Assembly: GCA_016192705.1 (NCBI GenBank)
Contig: JACPTQ010000015.1
Location: 18,151-82,150, forward strand
DNA from: Deltaproteobacteria bacterium
GTDB taxonomy: Bacteria; Myxococcota; JACPTQ01
Reading direction: 5' to 3'
DNA length: 64,000 nt
Program-made: the position numbers and the translations under genes
Notes under the pieces: generated by a model
Told to the model about the DNA's origin: nothing
The model's input: only the letters and a program-made list of their open reading frames with translations
Database searches by the model: none
Shown: positions 9,246-18,700 of the stretch, piece by piece
Layout: every line of letters starts with the position of its first letter
How positions within the stretch are numbered: the stretch's first letter is position 1

Positions 9246-9677
9246 CTATGCCGCAGCGACGCTCATGGCCGCGGAACGCGCGCCGAAGCGCACACGCTGC
9301 ACGGCGTCGATCACGACGTAGACCCAAAGGTTATTGCTTTGCGGGTCGCACGGAAACATAAAAAAACCGACGCCGTCGAGCGGGAGCCCCTGCGAATAGC
9401 CGCGCATCACTTCGCCGTCGACGAATTCAATGAGCGTCGGTCGTCCATACCGCGCGCTGTAAGGCGCTTTTGCGTCGTCGCGGTAGAGCGGGTCGCCTTC
9501 GAACCGCTTGACGCCGAAGACCGCCTTCACGTCGCGTAAGTCGATCATTCGCGCCGCGGATTCGTCGTCCCCGTCGAGAATGAACGACATTCCGCGCGGC
9601 CCAAACGAATCGCAAAAACCGCAAACGCGCCGCCCGTCCCGCATTCGAACAACAACCCGCTCTTTCCCGTCACGCAT
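9246..9677 (-). CDS. Conserved cytoplasmic protein, DUF6982-like
   Basis: This 143-aa protein has no signal peptide. It consists of two short beta-rich halves. The second half, with RPTLIEFVDGEVMRGYSQG, GFFMFPCDP, SNNLWVYVV and VQRVRFG, matches a small domain often seen in deltaproteobacterial and Nitrospira-type proteins (I believe catalogued as DUF6982). A perfect AAGGAGG stands 7 bases before the ATG at 9677, which fixes the start; the longer open frame upstream is not part of the gene. The function is unknown. In other proteins such modules accompany signalling domains. Confidence 0.75.
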   Translation of the reverse strand: MRDGKERVVVRMRDGRRVCGFCDSFGPRGMSFILDGDDESAARMIDLRDVKAVFGVKRFEGDPLYRDDAKAPYSARYGRPTLIEFVDGEVMRGYSQGLPLDGVGFFMFPCDPQSNNLWVYVVIDAVQRVRFGARSAAMSVAAA

Positions 9678-9744
9678 CGACACGCCTCCTTGGGGCTTTA
9701 TTGTAAGGAACCGTCGCGCGTTCCTCAAAAATTCCGATCGCCGC

Positions 9745-10788
9745 TCAGAGGCATGAATCACACGTCCCGACGGTCCCACCGTGCAAATGGCAGTGGAGTC
9801 CCGCCGCGCAGTTCGCATCGCTCGTGCAAAGTTCTCCCACCGCGCCGGCTCGACACTCGGCGGGCGCATACGCGCGGTTGCACGCGAGGCCCGCCGCACA
9901 GTTGGAACTTGTCACGCAAAATTCACCTGAAGACCCGCGTCGGCATTCGGCGGGCGTGTATCCGAAATTACACCGAAGCCCGGCCTGACAGTCGGCGCTC
10001 GACACGCAATACTCCTCTTCGTCACCGGGTCGGCACTCGGCCGGCGCGTAAGCAAAATTGCACCGGAGCCCCGCGGCGCAGTTCGCGCTCGACGCGCATC
10101 GCTCGCCGGCGGTTCCCCGTCGGCATTCGGCTGGCGCATATCCATAGTTGCACGCGAGACCCGATTGACAGTCACCGCTCGACACGCAAAGCGATCCGAC
10201 GCCGCCACATCCTGAAGCACAGCGCCCAAACTCGCAACTCAGCCCGGATGCGCAATCGGCGTCGAATCCGCACGCGGAACCCGACGTCCCGGAGCGCGGC
10301 GCGCGGCATCGACTCGGCGCGGTGCCGTGGTTGCATGTCAGACCGCTCACGCAATCGCTGTTCACGACGCACGTTTCGCCTTCAGCCCCCGCGCGGCGAC
10401 ACGTTTTTAAGTTGTTGGTGCCGTACGAACATGCGAGGCCGCTTTGGCACTCGCTCGACTGAGAGCAGAAGGCGCCAGCAGCGCCGGGAGGCAAACACCT
10501 CGCCGGATACGACGACTTGTTGCAAACCAGGCCGTACGCGCAATTCAGGTTTTGGCTGCACAACCCTCCAATGCCGCGCGAGCGCTCCGTCTCGCACGCG
10601 TCCGCTGTCTCGTTTCGCGCAAACCCGTACGAGCACCCCCTCGACCCGTAATACGTCGACGTCGAGCCGCCACTCGTCCCGCACCCCGACGCACACCACG
10701 GATTCTTGCCGCACCCCGCGACTGAAAAAACAATGGCGCCAGCCGCCAACGCGCAAAGTGACACGACCCCGATCCGATGAATCTTCAT
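9745..10788 (-). CDS. Lipoprotein with tandem Dickkopf-like Cys repeats
   Basis: This 347-aa exported lipoprotein has the lipobox VAGC near residue 26, followed by at least eight tandem units of about 28-30 residues. The unit reads roughly GxxCxSSxDCxxGLxCNxGYAPAECRxG, i.e. a six-cysteine disulfide module like the Dickkopf N-terminal type. Several units are nearly identical (YAPAECR occurs in four), which suggests recent tandem duplication. I chose the ATG at 10788 because GGAGGGA precedes it; an in-frame GTG lies five codons earlier. Such proteins are abundant in myxobacterial genomes as probable surface or adhesion components. No enzymatic motif is present. Confidence 0.83.
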   Translation of the reverse strand: MKIHRIGVVSLCALAAGAIVFSVAGCGKNPWCASGCGTSGGSTSTYYGSRGCSYGFARNETADACETERSRGIGGLCSQNLNCAYGLVCNKSSYPARCLPPGAAGAFCSQSSECQSGLACSYGTNNLKTCRRAGAEGETCVVNSDCVSGLTCNHGTAPSRCRAPRSGTSGSACGFDADCASGLSCEFGRCASGCGGVGSLCVSSGDCQSGLACNYGYAPAECRRGTAGERCASSANCAAGLRCNFAYAPAECRPGDEEEYCVSSADCQAGLRCNFGYTPAECRRGSSGEFCVTSSNCAAGLACNRAYAPAECRAGAVGELCTSDANCAAGLHCHLHGGTVGTCDSCL

Positions 10789-11038
10789 TCGGTTTCCCTC
10801 CACTTGGTTGTTCTCGGGGCTTGTCGCAATCCGCGTATTTTATGAGGGCTTATCGAGGGCTCGCCAACAGCAAGTGCAGATGCCGTGCCACGTCTTCGTC
10901 GTCGGAAACGTTCCGTCTGACCGCGTTTTGTAGCCGCGAATGATTCTTCGCAGCGCTAAATCCCTTCAGTCAGGTGCGAAAGCACTTCAGTGTGGTGCCG
11001 AAACGACACCGCGCGCCAAATCTGATAAGAAAGTCGCC

Positions 11039-11662
11039 ATGCGAATCGATTTCGTGCGCCACGGCGAGACCGACTGGAATCGAATCCGACGCGTCCAAGG
11101 GCGCGGCCCGGTGCCGCTTAACGCGCACGGTGAGCGACAAGCCGATCGCCTCGGCGACCGATACCGCGGCGAAAAGATCGACGCGCTCTACGCGAGCGGG
11201 CTCGTGCGCGCGATGCAAACGGCGCGGCGAATTTCCGAGGCCACGGACAAAGAGGTGACGGTCGACGAGCGACTCGCCGAAATCGATCATGGCGAGGTCG
11301 AGGGGCTCATGCTCCCAGAACTCACCGCCCAGTTCCCCGAGATTTTGCGCCTCTGGTCAACGTCACCCGACCTCGTTGTTTACCCGGGTGGCGAAGCGAT
11401 GATCGAAGTTCAAAAGCGCATGATCGCGGCGCTCGAAGGTTTTCGCGCGCGACATCGCGGCGAATGGATCGTCGTCGTGTCACACCAATTTGCACTTTCG
11501 ACTCTGTTTGCGGCGATCCTCGAAGCGCCCCTGCGTCGCATGCGAACTTTTCGCCTCGCCGCCGGCTCCGTCACGCGCTTCGAGTGGAGCGACCTCGGCC
11601 CGCAGCTCGTCGGCTACAACATGATCGAACACCTCGCGGGGCTCGACCTACGCGCCGTCTAA
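11039..11662 (+). CDS. Histidine phosphatase family protein
   Basis: This 207-aa phosphoglycerate-mutase-like phosphatase works through a phosphohistidine intermediate. It begins MRIDFVRHGETDWN, where RHGE carries the catalytic His. It continues with GRGPVPLNAHGERQA, YASGLVRAMQTA, DERLAEIDHGEVEG and the second His in VVVSHQFALSTLFA. I start it at the ATG at 11039, which gives the usual family N-terminus; the longer frame upstream adds 33 unrelated residues. The substrate is unknown; relatives act on sugar phosphates or cobalamin intermediates. The gene ends GTC TAA, and a MITE-like element begins two bases later, with the stop codon inside the putative target duplication. Confidence 0.92.
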   Translation: MRIDFVRHGETDWNRIRRVQGRGPVPLNAHGERQADRLGDRYRGEKIDALYASGLVRAMQTARRISEATDKEVTVDERLAEIDHGEVEGLMLPELTAQFPEILRLWSTSPDLVVYPGGEAMIEVQKRMIAALEGFRARHRGEWIVVVSHQFALSTLFAAILEAPLRRMRTFRLAAGSVTRFEWSDLGPQLVGYNMIEHLAGLDLRAV

Positions 11663-11663
11663 C

Positions 11664-11888
11664 AGGTTGCTGAAAAACGCCCATCTACGCGGCACTGCCG
11701 CGACACCAACTTCACTCGCGCAAGAAACTACCATGGGCCTCGCAAACTATCGCTTCGTCTCGATGGCGTTGGCGCGTCGCCGCTCCCTTCCGCGTATATC
11801 TGAATACAGCGTCAGCTCGCGGCTTTCCGCGCCTGCCTTGCATCTGGACATTTTTCAGCAACCTGCAAAACCGACTTTTTCAGCAACC
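11664..11888. mobile_element. 225-bp MITE-like element with 7-bp target duplication
   Basis: The stretch begins AGGTTGCTGAAAAA and ends TTTTTCAGCAACC, so the ends are inverted. A second internal TTTTTCAGCAACCTG lies at 11851-11865. The element is flanked by GTCTAAC on both sides (11657-11663 and 11889-11895). It contains no gene. Removing it together with one flank restores two convergent genes that overlap tail to tail: the histidine phosphatase ending GTC TAA, and the minus-strand protein ending EGLDGA followed by TAG. The insertion replaced only the last residue of that protein and supplied a new stop codon. Confidence 0.75.
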
Positions 11889-12518
11889 GTCTAACCCTTC
11901 CGCGTAGATGCGGTCCCAGCCAACGTTGCGGTAGCGCTCCATGCGCAGCCGCAAAAACGCGAGGAGGTGCAGCAAATCGTTGCGCTCAGGAAACCCGTCG
12001 AGCTTCGCCTTTTTGACGCGCCTCAAGATGAGCGCCTCGGCTTCGCGCGGATGAAAACAAAACCCCCGCGAAAAATGGAGCCGTTTTTCGAACGGTATCA
12101 GCCGCGCCTCAAAGATGTCCCCCTTCATGACGCCCGCGATCGCGCGGCGCCGGTCGACGTCAACCTTCTCATCGTCGATGATGTCGTAGAGACGCACGCC
12201 CGCGTCCGAAACCTTGAGCACACGAAACAAGCTGTGCCGCGTGTCGGCGAACCCCCGAAAAACCTCCGCCTCTTCTTTGGTGAGCGCGTCGACGTGGTCC
12301 GCGAGAAACTTCATCGCCGGCGTGTGCGCGTTCTCGCCGAGCGGTCGGTCAAACAAATACCAGTCGACGAACGACGCCATGCGGTGCTCGAAACACTCGT
12401 CGTCATCGTGCACCTCGCCCGTGCGCTGGAAATACTCGAGCTTCGCACGCGTCACTTCGTCGAGGTGCGCTTCGTTCGTGTACTCGGCGACGAGCCGATC
12501 GAGGTAAAGCTCTATCAT
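11880..12518 (-). CDS. Conserved hypothetical protein
   Basis: This 212-aa charged cytoplasmic protein has no signal peptide. Acidic and aromatic segments include FFHR-type HRMASFVDWYLFDRP, FLADHVDALTKEEAEVF, LYDIIDDEKV and FSRGFCFHPREA, followed by a basic helical tail. I have the impression of a conserved deltaproteobacterial family but cannot name it. It starts 2 bp after the stop codon of the Wza-like gene, so the two form an operon. Its last codons (GGT TGC TGA) come from the inserted MITE end; before insertion the protein probably ended EGLDGA. Confidence 0.75.
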   Translation of the reverse strand: MIELYLDRLVAEYTNEAHLDEVTRAKLEYFQRTGEVHDDDECFEHRMASFVDWYLFDRPLGENAHTPAMKFLADHVDALTKEEAEVFRGFADTRHSLFRVLKVSDAGVRLYDIIDDEKVDVDRRRAIAGVMKGDIFEARLIPFEKRLHFSRGFCFHPREAEALILRRVKKAKLDGFPERNDLLHLLAFLRLRMERYRNVGWDRIYAEGLDGC

Positions 12519-12520
12519 CG

Positions 12521-13132
12521 CTAAATCGGCGACTCCGCAACAAAAATGATGTCGCCCGGCTTCAGATAAAAATTTTGCGCCCGGCCCTGACTCACCGCTT
12601 CGGCGGGGACTTCGATCCGCTTCTCGGTGCCATCGATTCGACGCGTCACATACGTCAAGTTTTTTCGCGCGGTTTTCGTGAATCCGCCCGCCGCGGCGAT
12701 CGCTTGCGTGATGGTCATATTGGGCACGAACGGAAAGTTCCCCGGCTTTTGAACTTCGCCGAGTACGCTCACCATCTTGGTTTGCGCCTCCTTTACAAAC
12801 ACGGAGACGTGCGGCTCACGAATATAGCCGTCCTTGAGACGCCGAATAATTTCCTGCGATGCCTGGTTGGGCGTGAGCCCGGTGAGCTTCACCTTGCCGA
12901 TGAGCGGAAAAAAGATCGTCCCCTCAGCGTCGATTTGGTACGCGTTCGACAAATCCTTCTCGCCGAACACCCGCACCTCAACAACGTCGCCAACGGAAAG
13001 CTCATCGGACACCCGCGGCGCCGAGCCAACCGAGAGCGTTTTCGTGTCACCCGTGTATGTCGGTGTCGCACAAGCGGCCGCCACGACACTCGCTAAAACG
13101 ACAGCCCCCCTCCATCGCCCGCGCGTCTCCAT
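12521..13132 (-). CDS. Polysaccharide export protein (Wza-like, SLBB domain)
   Basis: This 203-aa lipoprotein (lipobox VAAAC near residue 21) belongs to the outer-membrane polysaccharide export family. Residues about 43-120 form the Poly_export domain (LSVGDVVEVRVFGEKDLS, DAEGTIFFPLIGKVKL, GLTPNQASQEI, PHVSVFV). A single SLBB-type beta-grasp domain follows (KMVSVLGEVQKPGNFPF, TITQAIAAAGGF, LKPGDIIFV). Wza-type proteins form the outer-membrane channel for capsule or exopolysaccharide. No polymerase, flippase or glycosyltransferase gene is visible nearby, so the rest of the pathway must lie elsewhere. It sits between the frameshifted moaC and the conserved hypothetical, all on one strand. Confidence 0.92.
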   Translation of the reverse strand: METRGRWRGAVVLASVVAAACATPTYTGDTKTLSVGSAPRVSDELSVGDVVEVRVFGEKDLSNAYQIDAEGTIFFPLIGKVKLTGLTPNQASQEIIRRLKDGYIREPHVSVFVKEAQTKMVSVLGEVQKPGNFPFVPNMTITQAIAAAGGFTKTARKNLTYVTRRIDGTEKRIEVPAEAVSQGRAQNFYLKPGDIIFVAESPI

Positions 13133-13160
13133 CAGCCTCTAAGGTTAAACGACAGCCCCC

Positions 13161-13663
13161 TCATTCGCAACCGGCGCGCGTCCATTCTCCGGATTTTCCC
13201 CCGCGCTTTTCGAGCAGCTCGACACAAGAGACCCGCGCGCCGCGATCGACGCCCTTCACCATGTCGTACAGCGTGAGCGCCGCAATGGCCGCGCCCATGA
13301 GCGCTTCGTCCGATCGGTTGCGCGCGCCCGAACGCGTACCTCGACGCGACCAGCTGCTGGTTGAGGCACGAAATCGACCGCAACCTGCGAGAGCGCAATC
13401 GGATGACAGAGCGGAATGAGGTCGCTCGTTCGCTTCGCCGCCGCGATGCCCGCGATTCGTGCCGTCGCAAACGCCTCGCCTTTTGGCAACTTCTCGGCAA
13501 TGAGCAGCCCGAGAGTCGATCGCGACATCTCGACGACCGCCCGCGCGACGGCTTCGCGCGCCGTCGGGAGCTTCGCCGAAACGTCGACCATGGTCGCCTC
13601 CCCGCGCGCCGCGATGTGCGAGAGCCTGCGCTTAACCCCGCGTTGTCGCCGCTTTGCCGGCAT
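13161..13663 (-). pseudogene. moaC: Frameshifted moaC (cyclic pyranopterin monophosphate synthase)
   Basis: MoaC converts the cyclic dihydro-GTP intermediate to cyclic pyranopterin monophosphate in molybdenum cofactor synthesis. The first part is clear: [45 protein letters not shown] and VAVDFVP. After RARATDRT the frame is lost near 13305-13318. The rest continues in another frame as [23 protein letters not shown] and [13 protein letters not shown], ending at the TGA at 13161-13163. The conserved GVEM between the two halves is missing, so a deletion of about 10 bases is more likely than a single-base miscall. The ATG at 13663 overlaps the stop codon of the upstream barrel gene. Loss of the GVEME acidic residues would impair activity even if the frame were restored. 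Confidence 0.8.
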
Positions 13664-15687
13664 CAGAACTCGAACGCGAGACCAGCATAGAACGACAGCG
13701 CCGAAAGGTTGAGGCCGCCACCGCCAAAATCGTTGACCCACGCGTAACCGAGCTCAACGAAGATGTACGTGTGATTCACCCCAACCTCGAGATCAAACGT
13801 CCGCGCCGCATCAGGGTCCATCCAATCGAGCTGCATCGACAATCCAAACGCGCCGTGAAGCCCAAAAACGCCGCCAAACGACTGATGCGAACGCCCCGCG
13901 GAATCCGTTGTCGTCGAGGTATCGCCACCGCCGTCGTTGACGACGAAAACCGAGTAAGTGAGCCCGCCTTTTACGTACGGCACGACCGGAATCTTGGCCC
14001 GCTCCGACAAGACGTCGAATCGATAGATGAGCGAGAGTTGAAGCGGCACGACCGTGAGAAGCGTGTTGTCCCCGCTTGGCGACCCCGATGCCGAAAAGAC
14101 GCCTTTGCCGATCATCTGCCAATAACCCGCGGACGCACCAACCGCGAGCGAGCCGAACTTTTGAAAAAACTGGTAATCGAGCTCGAGCTGAAACATGAGT
14201 CCCGTCTTGTCCCCGAAAATCGTCTTGTAAGGTGGCGATGAAAACGATTTCTCACTGTCGATGCTCGGCTTGTACGGCCCAAAACGCAGCTCCAGCATAA
14301 AGTTGCGAGGCGATTCGTCGGCACGCGCCGAACCGACGGCGACAAGCGCGACGACGGCCGCGACGGCGGGCACGAGGCGACGCCGCTTCGCAACAAAAGA
14401 AGGTCGGGTTCGCGCTCTGCAGGCAGGCGCTCCCCATTTTCGCCGCACGCTCAAGCCACTGGCTTTCGCGCCACTGCGGCGAAAATACAACTGAATTCGG
14501 TGGCCGAACCCGATGAAAACCAAAAGGAGCACCGCGAGCGGGAGCGTGAGGTTCGTCACGAACCAAGCGTACGCCACGGCGGGCCAAAGCACGATGCGCG
14601 TCGCCGCGCGGGCCGCATCGCTGTCGCGAATAAAATCGGCAACGGGCGGGGAGAGCGCGTAATAGAGCGCGACAAACGCGCGTCCCACGACGCTTTTCGC
14701 GAGAACCTCGTCGCGGTAGCGGCGCAGCACTTTGACCTGCGGATCGTCGTAGCGTCCAAACGCCGCCGTCGCGATGAAACAAAACCCGCCGCGCTCGCCT
14801 CCGCCCTGCTTCACGTAGAACTCAAAAAAATCGTCGACCGGCTGTGGCGTTCCCGTCCCAATATCCGACAAAACGCTTTTGTTCCCCGCTTTGTCGATCA
14901 CCGCAACCGCCACGTACGCCGCCGTGTTGTTCGTGAGCCCCGAAATTTCGGCCGACGTTGTGCTCGACCCCAAGTCGCTCGAACAGGCGACGCCGGTTGT
15001 CGGATCGCTCCCGCACGTCGGAACCGCCGCACCGGCCGTGAGGGAGGCGCCAAGGTTCGTGTAATAGACTTTGTATCCGCCCACATCCGACGCCGTCGAC
15101 GCGTTCCAGCTCACGGTCAGGCGCGATTCACCTTCGGCAACGCCCGACATCGTCGTCGCGCCGGGCGCTTCGTTATCGAGCGTGAGCGTCACCGTGCCGC
15201 GCTTCGGGTTGTCGGTCGTTCCGTGCTGCGTCGTTGTGCCGGCCGACGTCAACCCGCCGTTTGGGTCTTCGACGAGCGCCTCGACGGTGATGGTGTTGGA
15301 GCCGCCCGTCGAGCACGCGTTGTTCGCGAGCTTCGCGAGTGTGACCGTCCCCGAGTTGATCGATGTCACGCTCGTCGTGAACGTCCCCGCCGCAAGGATT
15401 TCGTAGCAGCTGTCGGTCGTCGCGATGGTGCAGCTCGCGCTCGATGAATACTTCGCCCGAATCGCGTACTTCGCATCTGACGCAACGGTCGCGCCCGACG
15501 TGAACGTCACAGGAAACGTGATCGTCGCGGTCTTCGACGAATCACTGCACGTCGATGAATTGTACGCGAGCTGGCTCGCGCTCGACGACAACGAGCCCGT
15601 CACGGTGCCCGAACCGATCGAAACGTGATTCGCGAAAACGCGCGTCGGCAGCGCGGCGAAAACGAGAAGGAGCGGCAACGTGCGCAT
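13663..15687 (-). CDS. Fusion: CFI-box-CTERM surface protein plus outer-membrane beta-barrel
   Basis: This 674-aa protein has two exported halves. Residues 1-19 are a signal peptide. Residues about 20-170 are Ser/Thr/Cys-rich, and about 171-280 form a fibronectin type III domain (APGATTMSGVAEGESRLTVSWNAS, DKAGNKS). Near 303 there is CFIATAAFGR followed by YRDEVLAKSVVGRAFV and a transmembrane helix: the CFI-box C-terminal sorting domain that normally ends a protein. The frame then continues through a basic linker into a second signal-like helix (434-456, ending SARA). An outer-membrane beta-barrel (457-674) follows, resembling the MXAN_2562-type barrel of myxobacteria. In that group, sorting-domain protein and barrel are adjacent genes, so this looks like a fusion or a lost stop codon. 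GGAGGT precedes the start. Confidence 0.82.
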   Translation of the reverse strand: MRTLPLLLVFAALPTRVFANHVSIGSGTVTGSLSSSASQLAYNSSTCSDSSKTATITFPVTFTSGATVASDAKYAIRAKYSSSASCTIATTDSCYEILAAGTFTTSVTSINSGTVTLAKLANNACSTGGSNTITVEALVEDPNGGLTSAGTTTQHGTTDNPKRGTVTLTLDNEAPGATTMSGVAEGESRLTVSWNASTASDVGGYKVYYTNLGASLTAGAAVPTCGSDPTTGVACSSDLGSSTTSAEISGLTNNTAAYVAVAVIDKAGNKSVLSDIGTGTPQPVDDFFEFYVKQGGGERGGFCFIATAAFGRYDDPQVKVLRRYRDEVLAKSVVGRAFVALYYALSPPVADFIRDSDAARAATRIVLWPAVAYAWFVTNLTLPLAVLLLVFIGFGHRIQLYFRRSGAKASGLSVRRKWGAPACRARTRPSFVAKRRRLVPAVAAVVALVAVGSARADESPRNFMLELRFGPYKPSIDSEKSFSSPPYKTIFGDKTGLMFQLELDYQFFQKFGSLAVGASAGYWQMIGKGVFSASGSPSGDNTLLTVVPLQLSLIYRFDVLSERAKIPVVPYVKGGLTYSVFVVNDGGGDTSTTTDSAGRSHQSFGGVFGLHGAFGLSMQLDWMDPDAARTFDLEVGVNHTYIFVELGYAWVNDFGGGGLNLSALSFYAGLAFEF
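14437..14485. repeat. 11-bp inverted repeat at the fusion junction
   Basis: TTTTCGCCGCA at 14437-14447 pairs exactly with TGCGGCGAAAA at 14475-14485 across a 27-base loop. It lies in the stretch encoding the unconserved basic linker (about residues 400-420) between the sorting domain and the second signal-like helix. It may be a remnant of the spacer that once separated two genes. Confidence 0.6.
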
Positions 15688-15763
15688 CGAGACCTCCGTG
15701 TGCGCGTCAGTCTAACAAGAGCCGCGCGGCAATGGAAACGCGAAGACGAAGAATTCCCCTCGA

Positions 15764-18700
15764 TTACGGAAGCTCGAACACCGGCGTCGCGGTGGCGCGG
15801 TCGCTGATTGTGTTGTCGCCCAGTTGGCCAAAGGCGTTGTCGCCCCAACATCGCAGCGTTCCATCGCCAAGCAACGCGCACGAATGAAGTCCGCCCGCGC
15901 CCAAAAAACTGACGCCGCCGAGCCCCGTCACAACGGTCGCCGACGTCTTATACGCGTCTGTCGTCGTCCCATCGCCAATCTGGCCGTCGCTCGCACGACC
16001 CCAGCACTTGGCGCCCCCCGTCGCGGTGCGAACACAGGTGTGCTGCCGACCCGCGCGAATCCCGGTTGCTTCGCCCGCATCGAGCCCGCTCACGCTCGTC
16101 GCCAGTCCGCGCGCCGTAATCGTCCCGTCGCCGACCTGCCCCTCGGCATTCGCACCCCAGCATTGAACCGTCCCGTTCGCCAGCAGCGCGCAGCTGTGCC
16201 GCTCCCCGGCGGCAATCGCCTTCGCGTCGATGACGCCCAGCACGGCAATCGGCGTCGCGCGATACGCGCCCCCGTCGTTGTCACCGAGTTGCCCGTTCAG
16301 ATTCCAGCCCCAGCACCATGGGATGCCGCCGTCGTTCACGACAAGCGCGCACGCGTGGTGACTTCCAACGGCGAGCGCTGTTGCGTTCGCGAGCCCCGAG
16401 ACCGCGACAGGCGTCGATTGGTCCGCAGTCGTACCGTCTCCGAGTTGCCCATACGTATTGGCTCCCCAGCATCGCACGGTGCCATCTGACTTCCGCGCAC
16501 AGCTAAATCCCGCACCGGCTCCAACGTCCGTCAAGAGCGCGAGCCCACCGCCCACATTGGTTGGTGAACGACGCTCGATGTTCGTCCCGTCGCCGAGCCC
16601 GCCGTCGCGGTTATCGCCCCAACAGATCGCGAAACCGCCGTCGAGCGTGATCGCGCACGTGTGCTGGTTCCCCGCCGCGATATCGACAACGTTTGTGAGT
16701 CCCGCCACATCCACGGCTGTAAGCGAACTCAAAGCCGTTCCGTTTCCAAGCTGCCCCGCGTCGTTGTCGCCCCAGCACCGCACCGTCCCGTTTGAGATGA
16801 GCGCGCACGTGTGCCCGGCTCCGGCCGCAACCTGAATCGCCGCCTCCGTGCTCGCGAACCAATAGCGCGCATCGGGCGTTGCGACGGTGCCGCCCGCAAG
16901 GTCGTCCCCCCACCAAAGGAGATTCCCGGTCGAGGTCACCGCAAACGACTGGAGGCCCGTGTTAACAACGCCTTTCACGGTCGAAAGCGTGGTCGCCGCG
17001 ACCGGCGCATATCGATCAATTGTTGTTGTGTCGCCAACCTGGCGCGACGCATTCCAACCCCAACACGAAAGTCGCCCGTCCGCGCCGACCGCGCAAGCGT
17101 GTCCATTCGGCGCTGAAAGCTCGGAAACGCCGGATATCCCATAAACAGAGGCTGGCGTTGCCCATTGATTGAGGGCGCCGGCGTCAAGTCCCAGCATTCC
17201 GTAGTTGTTGTCGCCCCAACATCGTCCCGCGCCCGTCGTCGTCGTAACGCAATTCGCTGAACTCCCCGCAGCGATTCGCTTTGCGGCCCCACCCAGATTA
17301 ACCACGTCGACCGGCGTTGCGGACTTGGACGACGCACCCCCCCCATCTCGTCCCAACTCTCCCGAGCTGTCGTTCCCCCAGCACCGAACGTTCCCGTTCG
17401 ATAGGCGCGCGCACGTGTGAACTGTGCCGGCCGAAATCTCAACCGCCGAGGAAAGCCCGAGAACATCCGCAGCGGCGATCGCCGTCGCGGTTGCACCGCC
17501 GTCGCGCCCTATCTGCCCGTGCGAATCCGATCCCCAGCATCGCGCCCCGCCGTTCGAGAGAAGTGCGCACGCGTGCCACGCCCCCGCCGAAATGCCGATC
17601 GCGTTCGACACGCCCACAACCGGCGCCGGAATCGCCGTCGAGCCAACGCAACCCGCGTCCCGTCCGAGCTGACAAAAGTTGTTGTAACCCCAGCACTGAA
17701 CCGTTCCATCGACGAGGAGCGCACATCCAAATTCATTTCCGACCGAAACTTGCGTCGCGGCCAATGGCACCACGGGTGCGCCGCCTCCGGATTGGCCGTA
17801 AGAATTGTCGCCCGAGCACCGCACAGCGCCGTTCGCAAGCACGACGCAGCGGAAGTAGTAGAAACTCGCGGAGACGCCCGTCACAACGCCCGGTCCACCG
17901 GGGCGTGACGAAACCTCGACGACGTTGGTTTCTCGATTGCCCGCCAAATCGCGCGCGCGCACGACGAAGTAATAGCGCTGCCCGTACGCCAGGCCACCGT
18001 CGACCGCGAACGACGTGAGCGACGGCGCGCCCGCATCAATGCTCCACGTCGTTGTGAACGACGACACACATGCGTTGCGGGTCGTTGACTGGCAGATGTC
18101 GTACGCCAGCAAGGCCGAGCTCGCAAGATTATCCGCGCCAGCGTCCCACGAAATCGCAACCGTTCCCCCGTCGGTAAGCGCCGCCGCGACCGCTGCGCTC
18201 GCGCCCGCGAAAATCGGCGGCGTGCTGTCCTCCGTGTAGGTCTTGCCAAGCGCCATGCAAGACTGCGCATTCCCACGCGGGTCGATCGCCGTCGCGTAAA
18301 ACGTCGTCACGGTGTCGCCCGGCACGGTCGTCGCGATCGCGAATTGCCCGCCGCCATCCGCACCGCCATCACCGATTTCGATTGCGCAGCTCACGTCGGA
18401 GAAAATGCGCACCGCCGAGTTCGGCTCAACGAGCCCGCTGACAACGGGGCTGTTGTTGTTCGCGGGGCCAGCCGGAGTCACGCTCGCGTCGCTCGTTTGG
18501 GGCATGACGACGCTATCCTCTATATAGGTGACGCTCGTCGTTGAGCAGGGCGACGTATTCCCCGCATCGTCGGTCACCGTCGCGTAGAAGTCGGTCATCG
18601 AGTTGTCGGCGACGCCGGCGTCGAGTCCGCCGGCTGCGAAAGCCGCGGCCGTTCCGGCGCCGACGGGCGTTCCGCCGCAGCCACCCGCGTAAAGCCGCAC

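Noticed and set aside
9745..10788. CRISPR-like appearance of regularly spaced repeats
   Set aside because: The period of about 87-90 bp corresponds to Cys-rich protein repeats in one reading frame, with diverged rather than unique spacers. No cas genes are nearby.
12521..13132. Capsule or exopolysaccharide biosynthesis locus
   Set aside because: Only the Wza-like export protein is present. No glycosyltransferase, polymerase, flippase or Wzc-type kinase gene occurs in the window.
14500..15447. Open frame of about 315 codons on the plus strand opposite the fusion gene
   Set aside because: The product is Arg-rich without recognisable motifs, while the opposite strand encodes recognisable domains.
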